A stretch of DNA of 64,000 nucleotides from Flavobacteriaceae bacterium (lineage in GTDB: Bacteria; Bacteroidota; Bacteroidia; Flavobacteriales; Flavobacteriaceae), in NCBI GenBank assembly GCA_947446635.1, contig CANFHF010000007.1, positions 23,508-87,507 on the forward strand, read 5' to 3'. Shown piece by piece: positions 8,090 to 17,139 of this stretch (position 1 is the first letter of the stretch; each line of letters begins with the position of its first letter). The translations under genes were made by a program, and so were the position numbers. The notes under the pieces are model-generated. The model worked only from the letters and a program-made list of their open reading frames with translations. It was not told where the DNA came from and made no database searches.

Positions 8090-8977
8090 ATGCAATCATT
8101 AATAGGAACGGGCGTTGCTCTAGCTACTCCCTTTAGAAAAGATTTTTCAATTGATACGGAAGCATTAATTAGGATAGTAAATTTCTCCATTGATGGTGGA
8201 GTTGAATATCTTGTTGCAATGGGGACAACAGCTGAAAACGCCACAATGTCTAAGGATGAAAAAGAATTAGTAATAAATACAATAGTCAAGACTAACAATG
8301 GAAGATTGCCTTTGGTTCTTGGAGTAGGGGGGAACAATACGATGGAAGTTGTACAAGAGTTAAAAAATAGAGATTTGTCTCAATTTGTTGCGATTCTATC
8401 GATTTCACCTTATTATAATAAGCCAACTCAAGAGGGTATATACCAGCATTTTAAAGCTATTTCGGAAGCTTCTCCAATTCCTGTTATTTTGTATAATGTT
8501 CCTAGTAGAACAGGAATAAACATCCTGCCATCAACTGTTATGCGATTAGCAAATGATTTTAAAAACATTGTTGCCATCAAGGAAGCGGCTGGAGATATGA
8601 TTCAGGCTATGCAATTATTAAAGCATAAGCCAAAAGATTTCCTCGTACTTTCTGGCGACGACATGATTGCTTTGCCAATGGTTTTGGCCGGTGGATCTGG
8701 CGTTATCTCTGTAATAGGGCAAGGTTTTCCAAAAGAATTTTCTGAAATGATACGATTGGGCTTAAACCGAAAAGTTGATGATGCCTTCAAATCGCACTAC
8801 CTTTTATCGGATAGTATTGATATGATTTTTGAACAAGGTAATCCTGCCGGAATTAAACAGGTTTTTCATTCATTGGGAATAGCTGAAAATACAGTTCGTT
8901 TGCCTTTGGTAAAAGCGGATGAGTCATTAGCGAATAGAATTGACCAATTTGTTCATAAAATAAATGAATTAGCCTAA
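8090..8977 (+). CDS. dapA: 4-hydroxy-tetrahydrodipicolinate synthase
   Basis: 295-residue TIM-barrel aldolase of the DapA family. It condenses pyruvate with aspartate semialdehyde in lysine and meso-diaminopimelate synthesis. The Schiff-base lysine is K164 (VAIKEAAGD), the catalytic tyrosine Y135 ([10 protein letters not shown]) and R140 follows. The threonine pair is in MGTTAEN (residues 46-47). GVALATPF opens the barrel as expected. It directly follows DUF6913. Related aldolases such as sialate lyase or KDG aldolase share the fold, but the motifs fit DapA best. Confidence 0.95.
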   Translation: MQSLIGTGVALATPFRKDFSIDTEALIRIVNFSIDGGVEYLVAMGTTAENATMSKDEKELVINTIVKTNNGRLPLVLGVGGNNTMEVVQELKNRDLSQFVAILSISPYYNKPTQEGIYQHFKAISEASPIPVILYNVPSRTGINILPSTVMRLANDFKNIVAIKEAAGDMIQAMQLLKHKPKDFLVLSGDDMIALPMVLAGGSGVISVIGQGFPKEFSEMIRLGLNRKVDDAFKSHYLLSDSIDMIFEQGNPAGIKQVFHSLGIAENTVRLPLVKADESLANRIDQFVHKINELA

Positions 8978-9009
8978 AAAATAGCGTTGTGTATTACGAA
9001 AAATATATT

Positions 9010-9039
9010 TTGTAATAGCTAAATTAATGACTAAATTTG
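9010..9039 (+). promoter_or_regulatory. Promoter of the bamD-rpoZ-coaBC unit
   Basis: TTG at 9010-9012, a 19-nt spacer and TAAATTTG at 9032-9039 match the TTG-N19-TAnnTTTG consensus of Bacteroidota primary-sigma promoters. Transcription would start near 9045, leaving a leader of about 125 nt before bamD. That leader holds small hairpins at 9043-9054 and around 9064-9085 (GAAAGA...TCTTTC). Confidence 0.6.
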
Positions 9040-9171
9040 CCACCGAAACTTCGGAATGATTCATGAAAGATGTAAATGTCTTTCTAAATTATTAAATAAG
9101 TAAAAAAATAAATTGAAGATTATACCGTCCGTTACCCTTTATGGTTTAGGGTCACAAACAAATCAATAATA

Positions 9172-9972
9172 ATGATAAGTAAAAAAATAGTATCTCTATT
9201 ACTTCTTGTAGTTTTTTTTTATTCTTGTAATGAATACCAAAAAGCTTTAAAAACCGAAGATGTTGCTGTTAAATTTGACGTTTCTACTAAATTGTACGAT
9301 GCCGGTAAATATTCAAAAGCGATTCGAATTTTCGAACAAATTGCACCAACGTATAAAGGGATGCCTAGAGCTGAAAAATTGTTTTATATGTTTGCTCAAT
9401 CGTATTTTAAAACAAATCAATATTATTTAGCTGGATATCAGTTTGAAAGTTTTGTTTCAAGTTTTCCAAAAAGCGAAAAAATTGAAGAAGCTGCTTTTTT
9501 AGGAGCGAAAAGTTTTTCAATGCTTTCTCCCGAATATAGCTTGGATCAAACGGATACATTCAAAGCAATTGATAAGTTGCAAGCATTTATAGATTCCTAT
9601 CCAAATTCACCAAATTCAGTAGAAGCCAATAAAATCTTAAGGGCTTTAAATGGAAAAATTGAGAAAAAAGTTTTCGAAAATGCAAAGGGATACAATACTA
9701 TTACGGATTATAAATCAGCCTTGGTAGCTCTTGACAACTTTATTGCTGATTATCCAGGGACTCCATTCAAGGAAGATGCTTTGTTTTACAAGTATGACTC
9801 AGCTTACCAATTGGCAGTAAATAGTATTCCTTCAAAAATGGTGGAACGACTAAATGTTGCCAAAACAGCTTATTCTAATTTGGTAAAATTCAAATCGGAT
9901 ACCAAATACAAAGAAAAAGCCGACAAAATGTTGGTTCAAATTGAAATAAAATTACAAATTTTCACTAAATAA
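9172..9972 (+). CDS. bamD: Outer membrane protein assembly factor BamD
   Basis: 266 residues with a lipoprotein signal: a hydrophobic stretch ends at the lipobox Cys19 (VVFFYSC-NEYQ). The mature part is a series of TPR-like helical repeats (AGKYSKAIRIFEQIAPTYKG, YLAGYQFESFVSSFPKSEK), as in BamD/YfiO. It acts on the periplasmic face of the outer membrane with BamA in beta-barrel insertion. It heads a compact unit with rpoZ 8 nt downstream and coaBC after that, an order common in Flavobacteriia. Confidence 0.92.
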   Translation: MISKKIVSLLLLVVFFYSCNEYQKALKTEDVAVKFDVSTKLYDAGKYSKAIRIFEQIAPTYKGMPRAEKLFYMFAQSYFKTNQYYLAGYQFESFVSSFPKSEKIEEAAFLGAKSFSMLSPEYSLDQTDTFKAIDKLQAFIDSYPNSPNSVEANKILRALNGKIEKKVFENAKGYNTITDYKSALVALDNFIADYPGTPFKEDALFYKYDSAYQLAVNSIPSKMVERLNVAKTAYSNLVKFKSDTKYKEKADKMLVQIEIKLQIFTK

Positions 9973-9979
9973 TTAATCC

Positions 9980-10297
9980 ATGGATTTAAGAAAGACAAAT
10001 GCTCCAGTAAACACAATTACCTACAATAAAAATATTATTGAAGAGCCTACTGGAAATGTATATGAGGCTATAACAATTATGGCCAAAAGAGCAAATCAAA
10101 TCAATTCTGAAATCAAAAAGGAGTTGACTGAAAAATTGGAAGAATTTGCGACCTATAATGATAGTCTTGAAGAAGTTTTTGAAAACAAGGAACAAATAGA
10201 GGTTTCTAAGTTTTACGAAAAATTACCTAAGCCACATGCTTTGGCAGTTCAAGAATGGTTAGAAGGTAAAATCTACCACAGAGAAGGAAATAAATAA
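9980..10297 (+). CDS. rpoZ: DNA-directed RNA polymerase omega subunit (Rpb6-like)
   Basis: 105 residues. It matches the divergent omega subunit of Bacteroidota: GNVYEAITIMAKRANQINSEIKKEL corresponds to the conserved omega helix region that includes the A-K-R-A-x-Q-I motif, and the acidic C-terminal half ends EWLEGKIYHREGNK. It assists assembly of the beta' subunit. It sits between bamD (8 nt upstream) and coaBC (8 nt downstream), the usual place in this group. It is longer than the proteobacterial protein. Confidence 0.9.
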   Translation: MDLRKTNAPVNTITYNKNIIEEPTGNVYEAITIMAKRANQINSEIKKELTEKLEEFATYNDSLEEVFENKEQIEVSKFYEKLPKPHALAVQEWLEGKIYHREGNK

Positions 10298-10305
10298 TAA
10301 TTATA

Positions 10306-11514
10306 ATGTCAGTTTTAAGCGGAAAGAAAATTTTACTAGGTATTTCCGGTGGAATTGCAGCTTATAAAACAGCTACGTTAGTTCGACTTTTTATAAAAGC
10401 AGGTGCGCATGTCCAAGTGATAATGACACCTGCTTCTAAGGATTTTATAACCCCTCTGACTTTATCCACCTTATCAAAAAATCCTGTTTATTCTACTTTT
10501 TATAACCAAGACGAGGAGAATCAAAAATGGAATAACCATGTTGAATTAGGGCTGTGGGCAGATTTGATGGTTATCGCTCCAGTCACTGCGAATACCTTGT
10601 CAAAAATGGCAAACGGTACTTGTGACAATCTTTTAATAGCCACTTATTTATCGGCAAAATGCCCCGTATATTTTGCCCCGGCAATGGACTTGGATATGTA
10701 TTCACATCCTTCTACTTTGGAAAGTTTTAAAAAACTAGAACAATATGGAAATACTATAATTCCTGCCGAAAGTGGTGAGTTGGCTAGTGGTTTGTCAGGC
10801 GAAGGAAGAATGGCTGAGCCTGAAAATATTATATCTTTTCTAGAAGCAGATTTGGAAAGTAGATTGCCTCTTAAAGGAAAAAAAATACTAATTACTGCCG
10901 GTCCAACATACGAAGCTATAGATCCTGTTCGTTTTATAGGAAATAATTCTTCTGGGAAAATGGGTTTTGATATTGCGCAAAGTGCCGTTAATCTTGGAGC
11001 TTCTGTGCTATTAGTTACTGGACCTTCTCATCTAAAAATCGAGAATAATTTAGTAAACGTGATTCGAGTTGTTTCGGCACAAGAAATGTATGATGTTTGT
11101 CATCAATATTTTAGCGATGTAGATGTGGTGATTGCTGCTGCTGCAGTTGCCGATTACAAGCCAAAGAATATGTCGCTTCAAAAAATTAAAAAAGACGTCG
11201 ATAATTTGACTATTGAACTCGAAAAAACTAAAGATATTCTAGCTTCCTTAGGTGAGATTAAAAAAAATCAGTTTTTAATTGGATTTGCTTTGGAAACTGA
11301 AAATGAAATTGAAAATGCAAAGTTGAAAATTCAGAAAAAAAACCTAGATTTGATTGTTCTTAATTCATTACAGGATGAAGGAGCTGGTTTTGGAAAACCA
11401 ACCAATAAAATAACTTTTATCAATAAAAATTTCAAAATAGAACACATGCAATTAAAATCGAAAGAGGCCGTTGCTAATGATATATTAAACAAAGTAATAG
11501 CCTATTATGCGTAA
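10306..11514 (+). CDS. coaBC: Bifunctional phosphopantothenoylcysteine decarboxylase/synthetase
   Basis: 402 residues with two domains. The N-terminal flavoprotein CoaC (~1-185) opens with GKKILLGISGGIAAYK, carries the catalytic His in NHVELGLWADL and the PAMDLDMY motif. The C-terminal synthetase CoaB (~190-402) opens with KKILITAGPTYEAIDPVRFI and has the NNSSGKMG and AAAVADYKP motifs. Together they convert 4'-phosphopantothenate to 4'-phosphopantetheine on the way to coenzyme A. The stop overlaps the start of the next gene by 8 nt, so the two are translationally coupled. coaE of the same pathway lies at 16484. Confidence 0.96.
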   Translation: MSVLSGKKILLGISGGIAAYKTATLVRLFIKAGAHVQVIMTPASKDFITPLTLSTLSKNPVYSTFYNQDEENQKWNNHVELGLWADLMVIAPVTANTLSKMANGTCDNLLIATYLSAKCPVYFAPAMDLDMYSHPSTLESFKKLEQYGNTIIPAESGELASGLSGEGRMAEPENIISFLEADLESRLPLKGKKILITAGPTYEAIDPVRFIGNNSSGKMGFDIAQSAVNLGASVLLVTGPSHLKIENNLVNVIRVVSAQEMYDVCHQYFSDVDVVIAAAAVADYKPKNMSLQKIKKDVDNLTIELEKTKDILASLGEIKKNQFLIGFALETENEIENAKLKIQKKNLDLIVLNSLQDEGAGFGKPTNKITFINKNFKIEHMQLKSKEAVANDILNKVIAYYA

Positions 11515-12391
11515 TATTTTAAGTTTATTTTTAGTTCTACTATTTTCTTATGCCCAGGCACAAGAATTGAATTGTACCATAACGGTCAATGCACAAAAAC
11601 TATCTAATGCTAATCAGTCAGTTTTTAAAACATTAGAAACGGCATTAAACGAATTTGTAAATAGAACACAATGGACAAGCCAGACTTTCAAGCAAAATGA
11701 AAAAATTAATTGTTCGATGTACATCACTATTTCATCAAATAATTCAGATGAGTTTGTAGCCACTATTCAGGTGCAATCATCGAGACCAATTCACAACTCG
11801 TCTTATGCCTCGCCAATTTTAAATTTTAATGATAAGGATTTTAGCTTTAAGTATTCTGAATTCGAAAGTTTAAACTATAATCCAACTGCTTTTGAATCAA
11901 ATTTGATTTCAGTAATTTCTTTTTATAGCTATGTAATTTTAGGAATGGATGCGGATAGTTTTGTAAGCGATTCTGGAAATAGTTATTTTGAAACTGCTCA
12001 GAATATTTCAAATGTTGCTCAACAGTCGGGTTATAAAGGCTGGAAACAAGCTGATGGAAATCAAAATCGTTATTTTTTGATAAACGATTTGTTATCGCCA
12101 GCATTTAGCGAAGTTAGGCAAACTTCCTATGATTACAATAAAGGTTTAGACCTTATGAATCAAGATCTGAAAGCGTCTAAAGAAAAAATAAAAAAGTCAT
12201 TACTTAATTTGGTAAAATTGAATACATCTAGACCAAATGCTTTTTTGACACGTGTGTTTTTTGATGCCAAATCGGATGAAATAGTATCTATTTTTTCAGG
12301 TGGCCCAAGTATTTCAATTACGGATTTAGTTGATAATTTAAATAAAATTTCCCCTTTAAATTCGAGTAAGTGGTCGTCAATTAAATATTAA
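11507..12391 (+). CDS. DUF4835 family secreted protein
   Basis: 294 residues with a signal peptide (residues 1-18, ending SYAQAQ). It fits the DUF4835 family found between coaBC and recN in Flavobacteriia: an early conserved ELNCTITVNAQKL, FEALETALNEF-like start of a helix, a central FYSYVILGMDADSF, then GWKQADGNQNRYFLINDLLSP. The function is unknown. It has no T9SS domain, so it is probably periplasmic or tied to the outer membrane. It overlaps coaBC by 8 nt, and recN follows after 50 nt. Confidence 0.85.
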   Translation: MRNILSLFLVLLFSYAQAQELNCTITVNAQKLSNANQSVFKTLETALNEFVNRTQWTSQTFKQNEKINCSMYITISSNNSDEFVATIQVQSSRPIHNSSYASPILNFNDKDFSFKYSEFESLNYNPTAFESNLISVISFYSYVILGMDADSFVSDSGNSYFETAQNISNVAQQSGYKGWKQADGNQNRYFLINDLLSPAFSEVRQTSYDYNKGLDLMNQDLKASKEKIKKSLLNLVKLNTSRPNAFLTRVFFDAKSDEIVSIFSGGPSISITDLVDNLNKISPLNSSKWSSIKY

Positions 12392-12441
12392 TTCTTTTTT
12401 ATTTCTAAGACATAGATCGTCTCCTCACGAAAATTTAATAA

Positions 12442-14094
12442 ATGATAACTTCCCTGTCGATAAAAAATTATGCTTTAATAGAAAAATTGGCTATCGATTT
12501 TTCCAAAGGTTTTTCAATTATCACAGGTGAAACCGGGGCAGGAAAATCGATAATTTTAGGAGCCTTAGGTTTGGCTTTAGGGAAAAGGGCCGACTTAACT
12601 TCCCTCAAAAATAAGGAAGAGAAATGCGTTATTGAGGCTCATTTTAATATCTCAAAATACAACTTACTCTCTTTTTTTGAAGCAAATGATTTAGATTATG
12701 AAGATGAAACTATAATTCGTCGGGAAATTCTGTCTTCGGGTAAGTCAAGAGCTTTTATAAATGACAGTCCTGTAAATCTTCAGGAATTGCAGGAATTAGG
12801 TCTTTTTTTGATTGATATTCATTCGCAACATCAAACACGAGAACTATCAGAAGAGAAAGTACAATTCGAAATTATTGACGCCATTGCCAATAATCAAGAG
12901 TTTATTTTGGAGTACCAATTGCTTTTAAAAAGCTATAAATCGGACAAGTCCAAATTAAATGCTTTACTTAAAAAGCAAGCTGAATTTGCCAAAGAACAGG
13001 AATTCAACACCTTTTTATTGGATGAATTAATTTTGGCCCAATTGAAGTCAGGCGAACAAGAATCTCTTGAAGCCGATTTTGAAAAATTGAACAATGTCGA
13101 AATTATAAAAGAAGCTATTGATAAATCTTTGGCTATAGCCAATGAAGAACAAATAGGGGTGTTCCACAATTTGAAGGAAATCAAGGTTTCTTTACAAAAA
13201 ATTGCTTCTTTTTCTCCTGAATATTTTTCTTTGTTGGAAAGAATTTCAAGTTTAACGATTGAATTTGATGATATTTCGGATGAGTTGAATCGGTCTTGCG
13301 AAAAATTGGTCAACGATCCCGAACAATTGGAATTCATCAACCAAAAGTTGCAATTGATCTATAATTTGCAAAAGAAACACCAAGTTGCTTCCGTTGATGA
13401 ATTATTGGAAATTCAAACCAATTTAGAAAACGCACTTTTAGAAATCGGAAATTTGGAAGATGAAATTTCGTCTTTGACCATTTCAATCCAACAAAAAATA
13501 AATGCATTAGACGATTTGTCTGCTACTATTCATAAAAACAGATTAGAGTCTATTCCGGTTTTATCGCAGCAACTAATTGCCATTTTAGAAACTTTGGGTA
13601 TGCCTAATGTGCGTTTTAAAATTAATGTCAATTCCACTTCAAACTATTTCGAAAATGGTAAGGATGAACTTCAGTTTTTGTTTTCGGCGAATAAAGGAAC
13701 TGATTTTGGCTTGTTGAAAAAAGTGGCTTCAGGCGGAGAAATGTCAAGAATTATGCTCGCCGTAAAGGCGATTTTAGCTCAATATTCAAAACTACCCACT
13801 TTAATTTTCGATGAAATAGATTCAGGAGTTTCTGGTGAAATCGCCATTAAAATGGGTGAAATTATGGAAGAAATGAGCCATAAAATGCAAATTTTTGCCA
13901 TCACTCATTTACCTCAAATTGCAGCTAAAGGAAAGACCCATTTTAAAGTCTCGAAATCAACTGTTGGCGAGGATACACAATCTGAATTGAAATTGTTATC
14001 CAATGCCGAAAGAGTAATTGAAATCGCAGAAATGTTATCTGGAACCGTAGTTTCTGATTCGGCATTAAACCATGCAAAAGCCTTGTTGAACTAA
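12442..14094 (+). CDS. recN: DNA repair protein RecN
   Basis: 550-residue SMC-like ATPase for double-strand break repair. Walker A GETGAGKS is at residues 29-36, preceded by SIKNYALIEKLAIDF. A long helical middle forms the coiled coil (~155-370). The C-terminal head has the signature LKKVASGGEMSRIMLAVKA and Walker B TLIFDEIDSGVSGE, then AITHLPQIAAKG. The length equals the family norm. The fabV promoter begins inside its last codons. Confidence 0.96.
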   Translation: MITSLSIKNYALIEKLAIDFSKGFSIITGETGAGKSIILGALGLALGKRADLTSLKNKEEKCVIEAHFNISKYNLLSFFEANDLDYEDETIIRREILSSGKSRAFINDSPVNLQELQELGLFLIDIHSQHQTRELSEEKVQFEIIDAIANNQEFILEYQLLLKSYKSDKSKLNALLKKQAEFAKEQEFNTFLLDELILAQLKSGEQESLEADFEKLNNVEIIKEAIDKSLAIANEEQIGVFHNLKEIKVSLQKIASFSPEYFSLLERISSLTIEFDDISDELNRSCEKLVNDPEQLEFINQKLQLIYNLQKKHQVASVDELLEIQTNLENALLEIGNLEDEISSLTISIQQKINALDDLSATIHKNRLESIPVLSQQLIAILETLGMPNVRFKINVNSTSNYFENGKDELQFLFSANKGTDFGLLKKVASGGEMSRIMLAVKAILAQYSKLPTLIFDEIDSGVSGEIAIKMGEIMEEMSHKMQIFAITHLPQIAAKGKTHFKVSKSTVGEDTQSELKLLSNAERVIEIAEMLSGTVVSDSALNHAKALLN

Positions 14095-14112
14095 TGAAAA
14101 ACTTTATATTTG
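14083..14112 (+). promoter_or_regulatory. Promoter of fabV
   Basis: TTG at 14083-14085, a 19-nt spacer and TATATTTG at 14105-14112 match the Bacteroidota TTG-N19-TAnnTTTG consensus. The -33 part lies in the 3' end of recN. Transcription should start near 14118, giving a leader of about 40 nt before the ATG at 14156. Confidence 0.65.
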
Positions 14113-14155
14113 TCAACTTAAAAAAAGATAAAACTAAATAAACGAATAACCAAAT

Positions 14156-15346
14156 ATGATCATAGAACCAAGAATGAGAGGATTTATTTGTTTGACATCT
14201 CACCCAAAAGGATGCGAGCAAAATGTAAAAAATCAAATCGAATACGTAAAATCAAAAGGACATATCGAAGGAGCAAAAAAAGTTTTGGTAATTGGTGCCT
14301 CAACCGGATTTGGTTTGGCTTCTCGAATCACAAGTGCTTTTGGTTCCGGTGCAGCTACTATTGGTGTTTTTTTTGAAAAACCTCCAGTTGAAGGTAAAAC
14401 CGCATCGCCAGGTTGGTATAATTCGGCAGCCTTTGAAAATGAAGCCCATAAAGCGGGATTGTATGCTAAAAGTGTTAATGGTGATGCCTTTTCTAATGAT
14501 GTAAAGAGACAGACTTTAGACTTGATTAAAGCGGATCTAGGTCAAATAGATTTAGTGATTTATAGTTTGGCTTCTCCTGTTCGACAGCATCCTATTACCG
14601 GTGTTTTACATCGTTCGGTTTTGAAACCTATAGGAAGTACTTTTACCAATAAAACCGTTGATTTTCATTCTGGTATCGTATCCGAAATTAGTATTGATCC
14701 ATGTTCAGATGATGATATCGAAAACACTATTGCCGTTATGGGTGGTGAGGATTGGGCGATGTGGATGGATGCTTTAAAAGCAGAAAACCTTTTGGTTAAA
14801 GGATCCACAACAGTAGCTTATTCTTATATTGGACCATCACTAACCGAAGCTGTTTACAGAAAAGGAACCATTGGTCGTGCCAAGGATCATCTTGAAGCAA
14901 CTGCTTTTGCAATCACTGAAAGTCTAGAATCTATTCAAGGAAAAGCATTTGTTTCCGTGAATAAGGCATTGGTAACGCAAGCAAGCTCTGCTATTCCGGT
15001 TATTCCTTTATATATTTCATTGTTGTACAAAATAATGAAAGAAGAGGGAATTCACGAAGGTTGTATAGAGCAAATCCAGCGTTTGTATCAAGATAGATTG
15101 TATACGGGTAAACCAATTCCAACGGATGAAAAGGGGAGGATTCGAATTGATGATTGGGAAATGAGAGCTGATGTTCAAGAAAAAGTGGCTAATTTATGGT
15201 TCCAAGCCACTACTGATACGTTGCATGAAATAGGAGATTTACGAGGATATAAACAAGATTTTCTTAACTTGTTTGGTTTTGGATTCGAAGGTGTAAATTA
15301 TTTAGATGATGCAAATGAAATGGTAAGTGTTTCTAGTATTGCCTAA
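14156..15346 (+). CDS. fabV: Trans-2-enoyl-ACP reductase FabV
   Basis: 396 residues, the usual FabV length. It performs the last reduction of each fatty acid elongation cycle and is resistant to triclosan in known cases. It opens with the typical MIIEPRMRGFICLTSHPKGC. An NADH-binding segment VLVIGASTGFGLASR follows, and the active-site Y-x8-K motif is in SYIGPSLTEAVYRKGTIGRAK. It ends with LFGFGFEGVNY as in the family. It is a single gene with its own promoter and terminator. Confidence 0.96.
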   Translation: MIIEPRMRGFICLTSHPKGCEQNVKNQIEYVKSKGHIEGAKKVLVIGASTGFGLASRITSAFGSGAATIGVFFEKPPVEGKTASPGWYNSAAFENEAHKAGLYAKSVNGDAFSNDVKRQTLDLIKADLGQIDLVIYSLASPVRQHPITGVLHRSVLKPIGSTFTNKTVDFHSGIVSEISIDPCSDDDIENTIAVMGGEDWAMWMDALKAENLLVKGSTTVAYSYIGPSLTEAVYRKGTIGRAKDHLEATAFAITESLESIQGKAFVSVNKALVTQASSAIPVIPLYISLLYKIMKEEGIHEGCIEQIQRLYQDRLYTGKPIPTDEKGRIRIDDWEMRADVQEKVANLWFQATTDTLHEIGDLRGYKQDFLNLFGFGFEGVNYLDDANEMVSVSSIA

Positions 15347-15392
15347 TTGTACTTTTGTAAATAAATAGTTTAAAATAATAAAATATTGAAAA

Positions 15393-15420
15393 ACCATCAC
15401 GTTTAACGTGATGGTATTTT
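15393..15420 (+). terminator. Terminator of fabV
   Basis: An 11-bp inverted repeat (ACCATCACGTT with AACGTGATGGT) followed by a T-rich stretch, 46 nt after the fabV stop. Confidence 0.9.
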
Positions 15421-15483
15421 TATGGATAAAGTTTATCTTTGTTAAAATTATCGAGTAAAAATGTTGCGCCTTAATCCGAAATT

Positions 15484-16482
15484 ATGTTATTTTCTTTAAT
15501 TATTCCAGTTTACAATCGTCCAGAGGAGGTCGGCGAACTTTTAGAGAGTTTGTCTAAATTAGACTATAATGAAAAGTTTGAAATTGTTATTGTAGAAGAT
15601 GGTTCTTCTTTAAATTGTAAGGAGTTGTTAAATAAATTCGATGAAAAACTAACTATCTCCTATTATTACAAGGAGAATTCAGGTCCTGGAGATTCTAGGA
15701 ATTATGGAATGAGAAAGGCTAAAGGAGATTATTTTATCATTTTTGATTCGGATTGTATTGTTCCAAAAGACTATTTGACTGATGTTGCCAAAGCGTTAAA
15801 ACAAAATTATGTTGATTGTTTTGGTGGACCAGATAAGGCTTTAGATAGTTTTTCGAATATCCAGAAAGCAATCAATTTTGCGATGACTTCTTTTCTTACA
15901 ACAGGTGGAATTAGAGGTGGTTCTGAAAAAATAAGTAAGTTCCAACCTCGAAGTTTTAATATGGGCTTATCTAGAAGGGCCTTTGAAGCTTCTAAAGGTT
16001 TTGGAAATATCCATCCAGGTGAAGATCCTGATTTGTCCTTCCGGTTATGGGATTTAGGTTTTGAAACCAAACTTTTTCCAAAAGCATACGTCTATCACAA
16101 AAGAAGAATTGATTGGGATAAATTTTCAATTCAGGTCAATAAATTCGGAAAAGCAAGACCAATACTAAATAGTTGGCATCCTCAATACAACAAACTTACT
16201 TTTTTCTTTCCCTCTTTTTTTATAATTGGATTATTGGTCGGGTTAGTATTATTGATTTTTAATTACGATTTATTACTGCAACTTTATTGTATCTATTTCC
16301 TAATGCTATTTTTGGTTTCAACCTATAAAAATAAAAGCTTAAAAATCGGGTATTTATCAGCTATAGCTGTTTGGAAACAATTTTACGGTTATGGTACAGG
16401 TTTTTTGGAATCATATTTCAAAATAACACTTCTGAAACAAAAACCTCAAAAGGCTTTTCCAGAGTTATTTTTTAAAAATTAA
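15484..16482 (+). CDS. Glycosyltransferase family 2 with C-terminal membrane segments
   Basis: 332 residues. The N-terminal GT-A domain shows SLIIPVYNRPEEV, a metal-binding DSD motif (IIFDSDCIVP) and the acceptor-side GEDPDLSFRLWDLG. After residue ~235 there are two or three hydrophobic segments (FFFPSFFIIGLLVGLVLLIF, LYCIYFLMLFLVS), so the enzyme is membrane-anchored. Donor and acceptor cannot be told. A role in cell-surface glycan or lipid glycosylation is likely. coaE follows after one base, so they are probably co-transcribed. A -7-like box (TATCTTTG) is at 15434-15441. Confidence 0.85.
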   Translation: MLFSLIIPVYNRPEEVGELLESLSKLDYNEKFEIVIVEDGSSLNCKELLNKFDEKLTISYYYKENSGPGDSRNYGMRKAKGDYFIIFDSDCIVPKDYLTDVAKALKQNYVDCFGGPDKALDSFSNIQKAINFAMTSFLTTGGIRGGSEKISKFQPRSFNMGLSRRAFEASKGFGNIHPGEDPDLSFRLWDLGFETKLFPKAYVYHKRRIDWDKFSIQVNKFGKARPILNSWHPQYNKLTFFFPSFFIIGLLVGLVLLIFNYDLLLQLYCIYFLMLFLVSTYKNKSLKIGYLSAIAVWKQFYGYGTGFLESYFKITLLKQKPQKAFPELFFKN

Positions 16483-16483
16483 T

Positions 16484-17068
16484 ATGACAAAAATAATAGG
16501 TTTAACTGGTGGAATTGGTAGTGGAAAAACCTCTGTTGCTACTTATTTTATAGCGGCAGGCGTTCCTATTTATATTGCCGATGATGAGGCAAGAAGAATA
16601 ATGGAATCTCCAGAAATACTAAAGGAAATTAAATTATTTTTTGGTAGTTCTGTTTTCGAAAAGAAAATTTTAAATCGCCAAAAACTAGCGGAAGTTGTAT
16701 TTAGTAATCCCGAAAAATTAAAACAACTTAATGCCATTATTCATCCTGCTGTAAAAAAGCATTTTGCCAATTGGATTTTAAATCATAAAAGTTTTCCGTT
16801 TATTATTTATGAAACTGCAATTTTATTTGAAAGTGGAAGTTACAAAGATTGTGATCTCATAATAACGATAAATGCGCCTTTGGAATCAAGAATTCAAAGA
16901 GTAATTCAGCGAGATAAAACTAATCGTAAAAATGTTTTAAAAAGAATAAACATGCAATGGACCGATGACCAACGCCAAGCTAAAAGTGATTTTGTTATTG
17001 AAAATATAAATCCTGAAATCACAAAATCAGAAGTAAACAAAATTCTTAAAATTTTGAAGATTCAATAA
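16484..17068 (+). CDS. coaE: Dephospho-CoA kinase
   Basis: 194 residues. It phosphorylates the 3'-OH of dephospho-CoA, the last step of coenzyme A synthesis. The P-loop GLTGGIGSGKTSVA is at the N-terminus, YIADDEARRIM follows, and the conserved NAIIHPAVKKHF and FIIYETAILFESG motifs are present. It lies one base after the glycosyltransferase. The length is typical. Confidence 0.95.
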   Translation: MTKIIGLTGGIGSGKTSVATYFIAAGVPIYIADDEARRIMESPEILKEIKLFFGSSVFEKKILNRQKLAEVVFSNPEKLKQLNAIIHPAVKKHFANWILNHKSFPFIIYETAILFESGSYKDCDLIITINAPLESRIQRVIQRDKTNRKNVLKRINMQWTDDQRQAKSDFVIENINPEITKSEVNKILKILKIQ

Positions 17069-17139
17069 TCTGAGTCTTTGTTGTTAATCTTTGGTTAATT
17101 TATTATTAGTTAGACTGTTAAAATGCTAATTTTGTATAG

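Noticed and set aside
12933..13340. 135-codon frame opposite to recN
   Set aside because: It is a mirror of the coiled-coil coding sequence, with no domain and no start signal.
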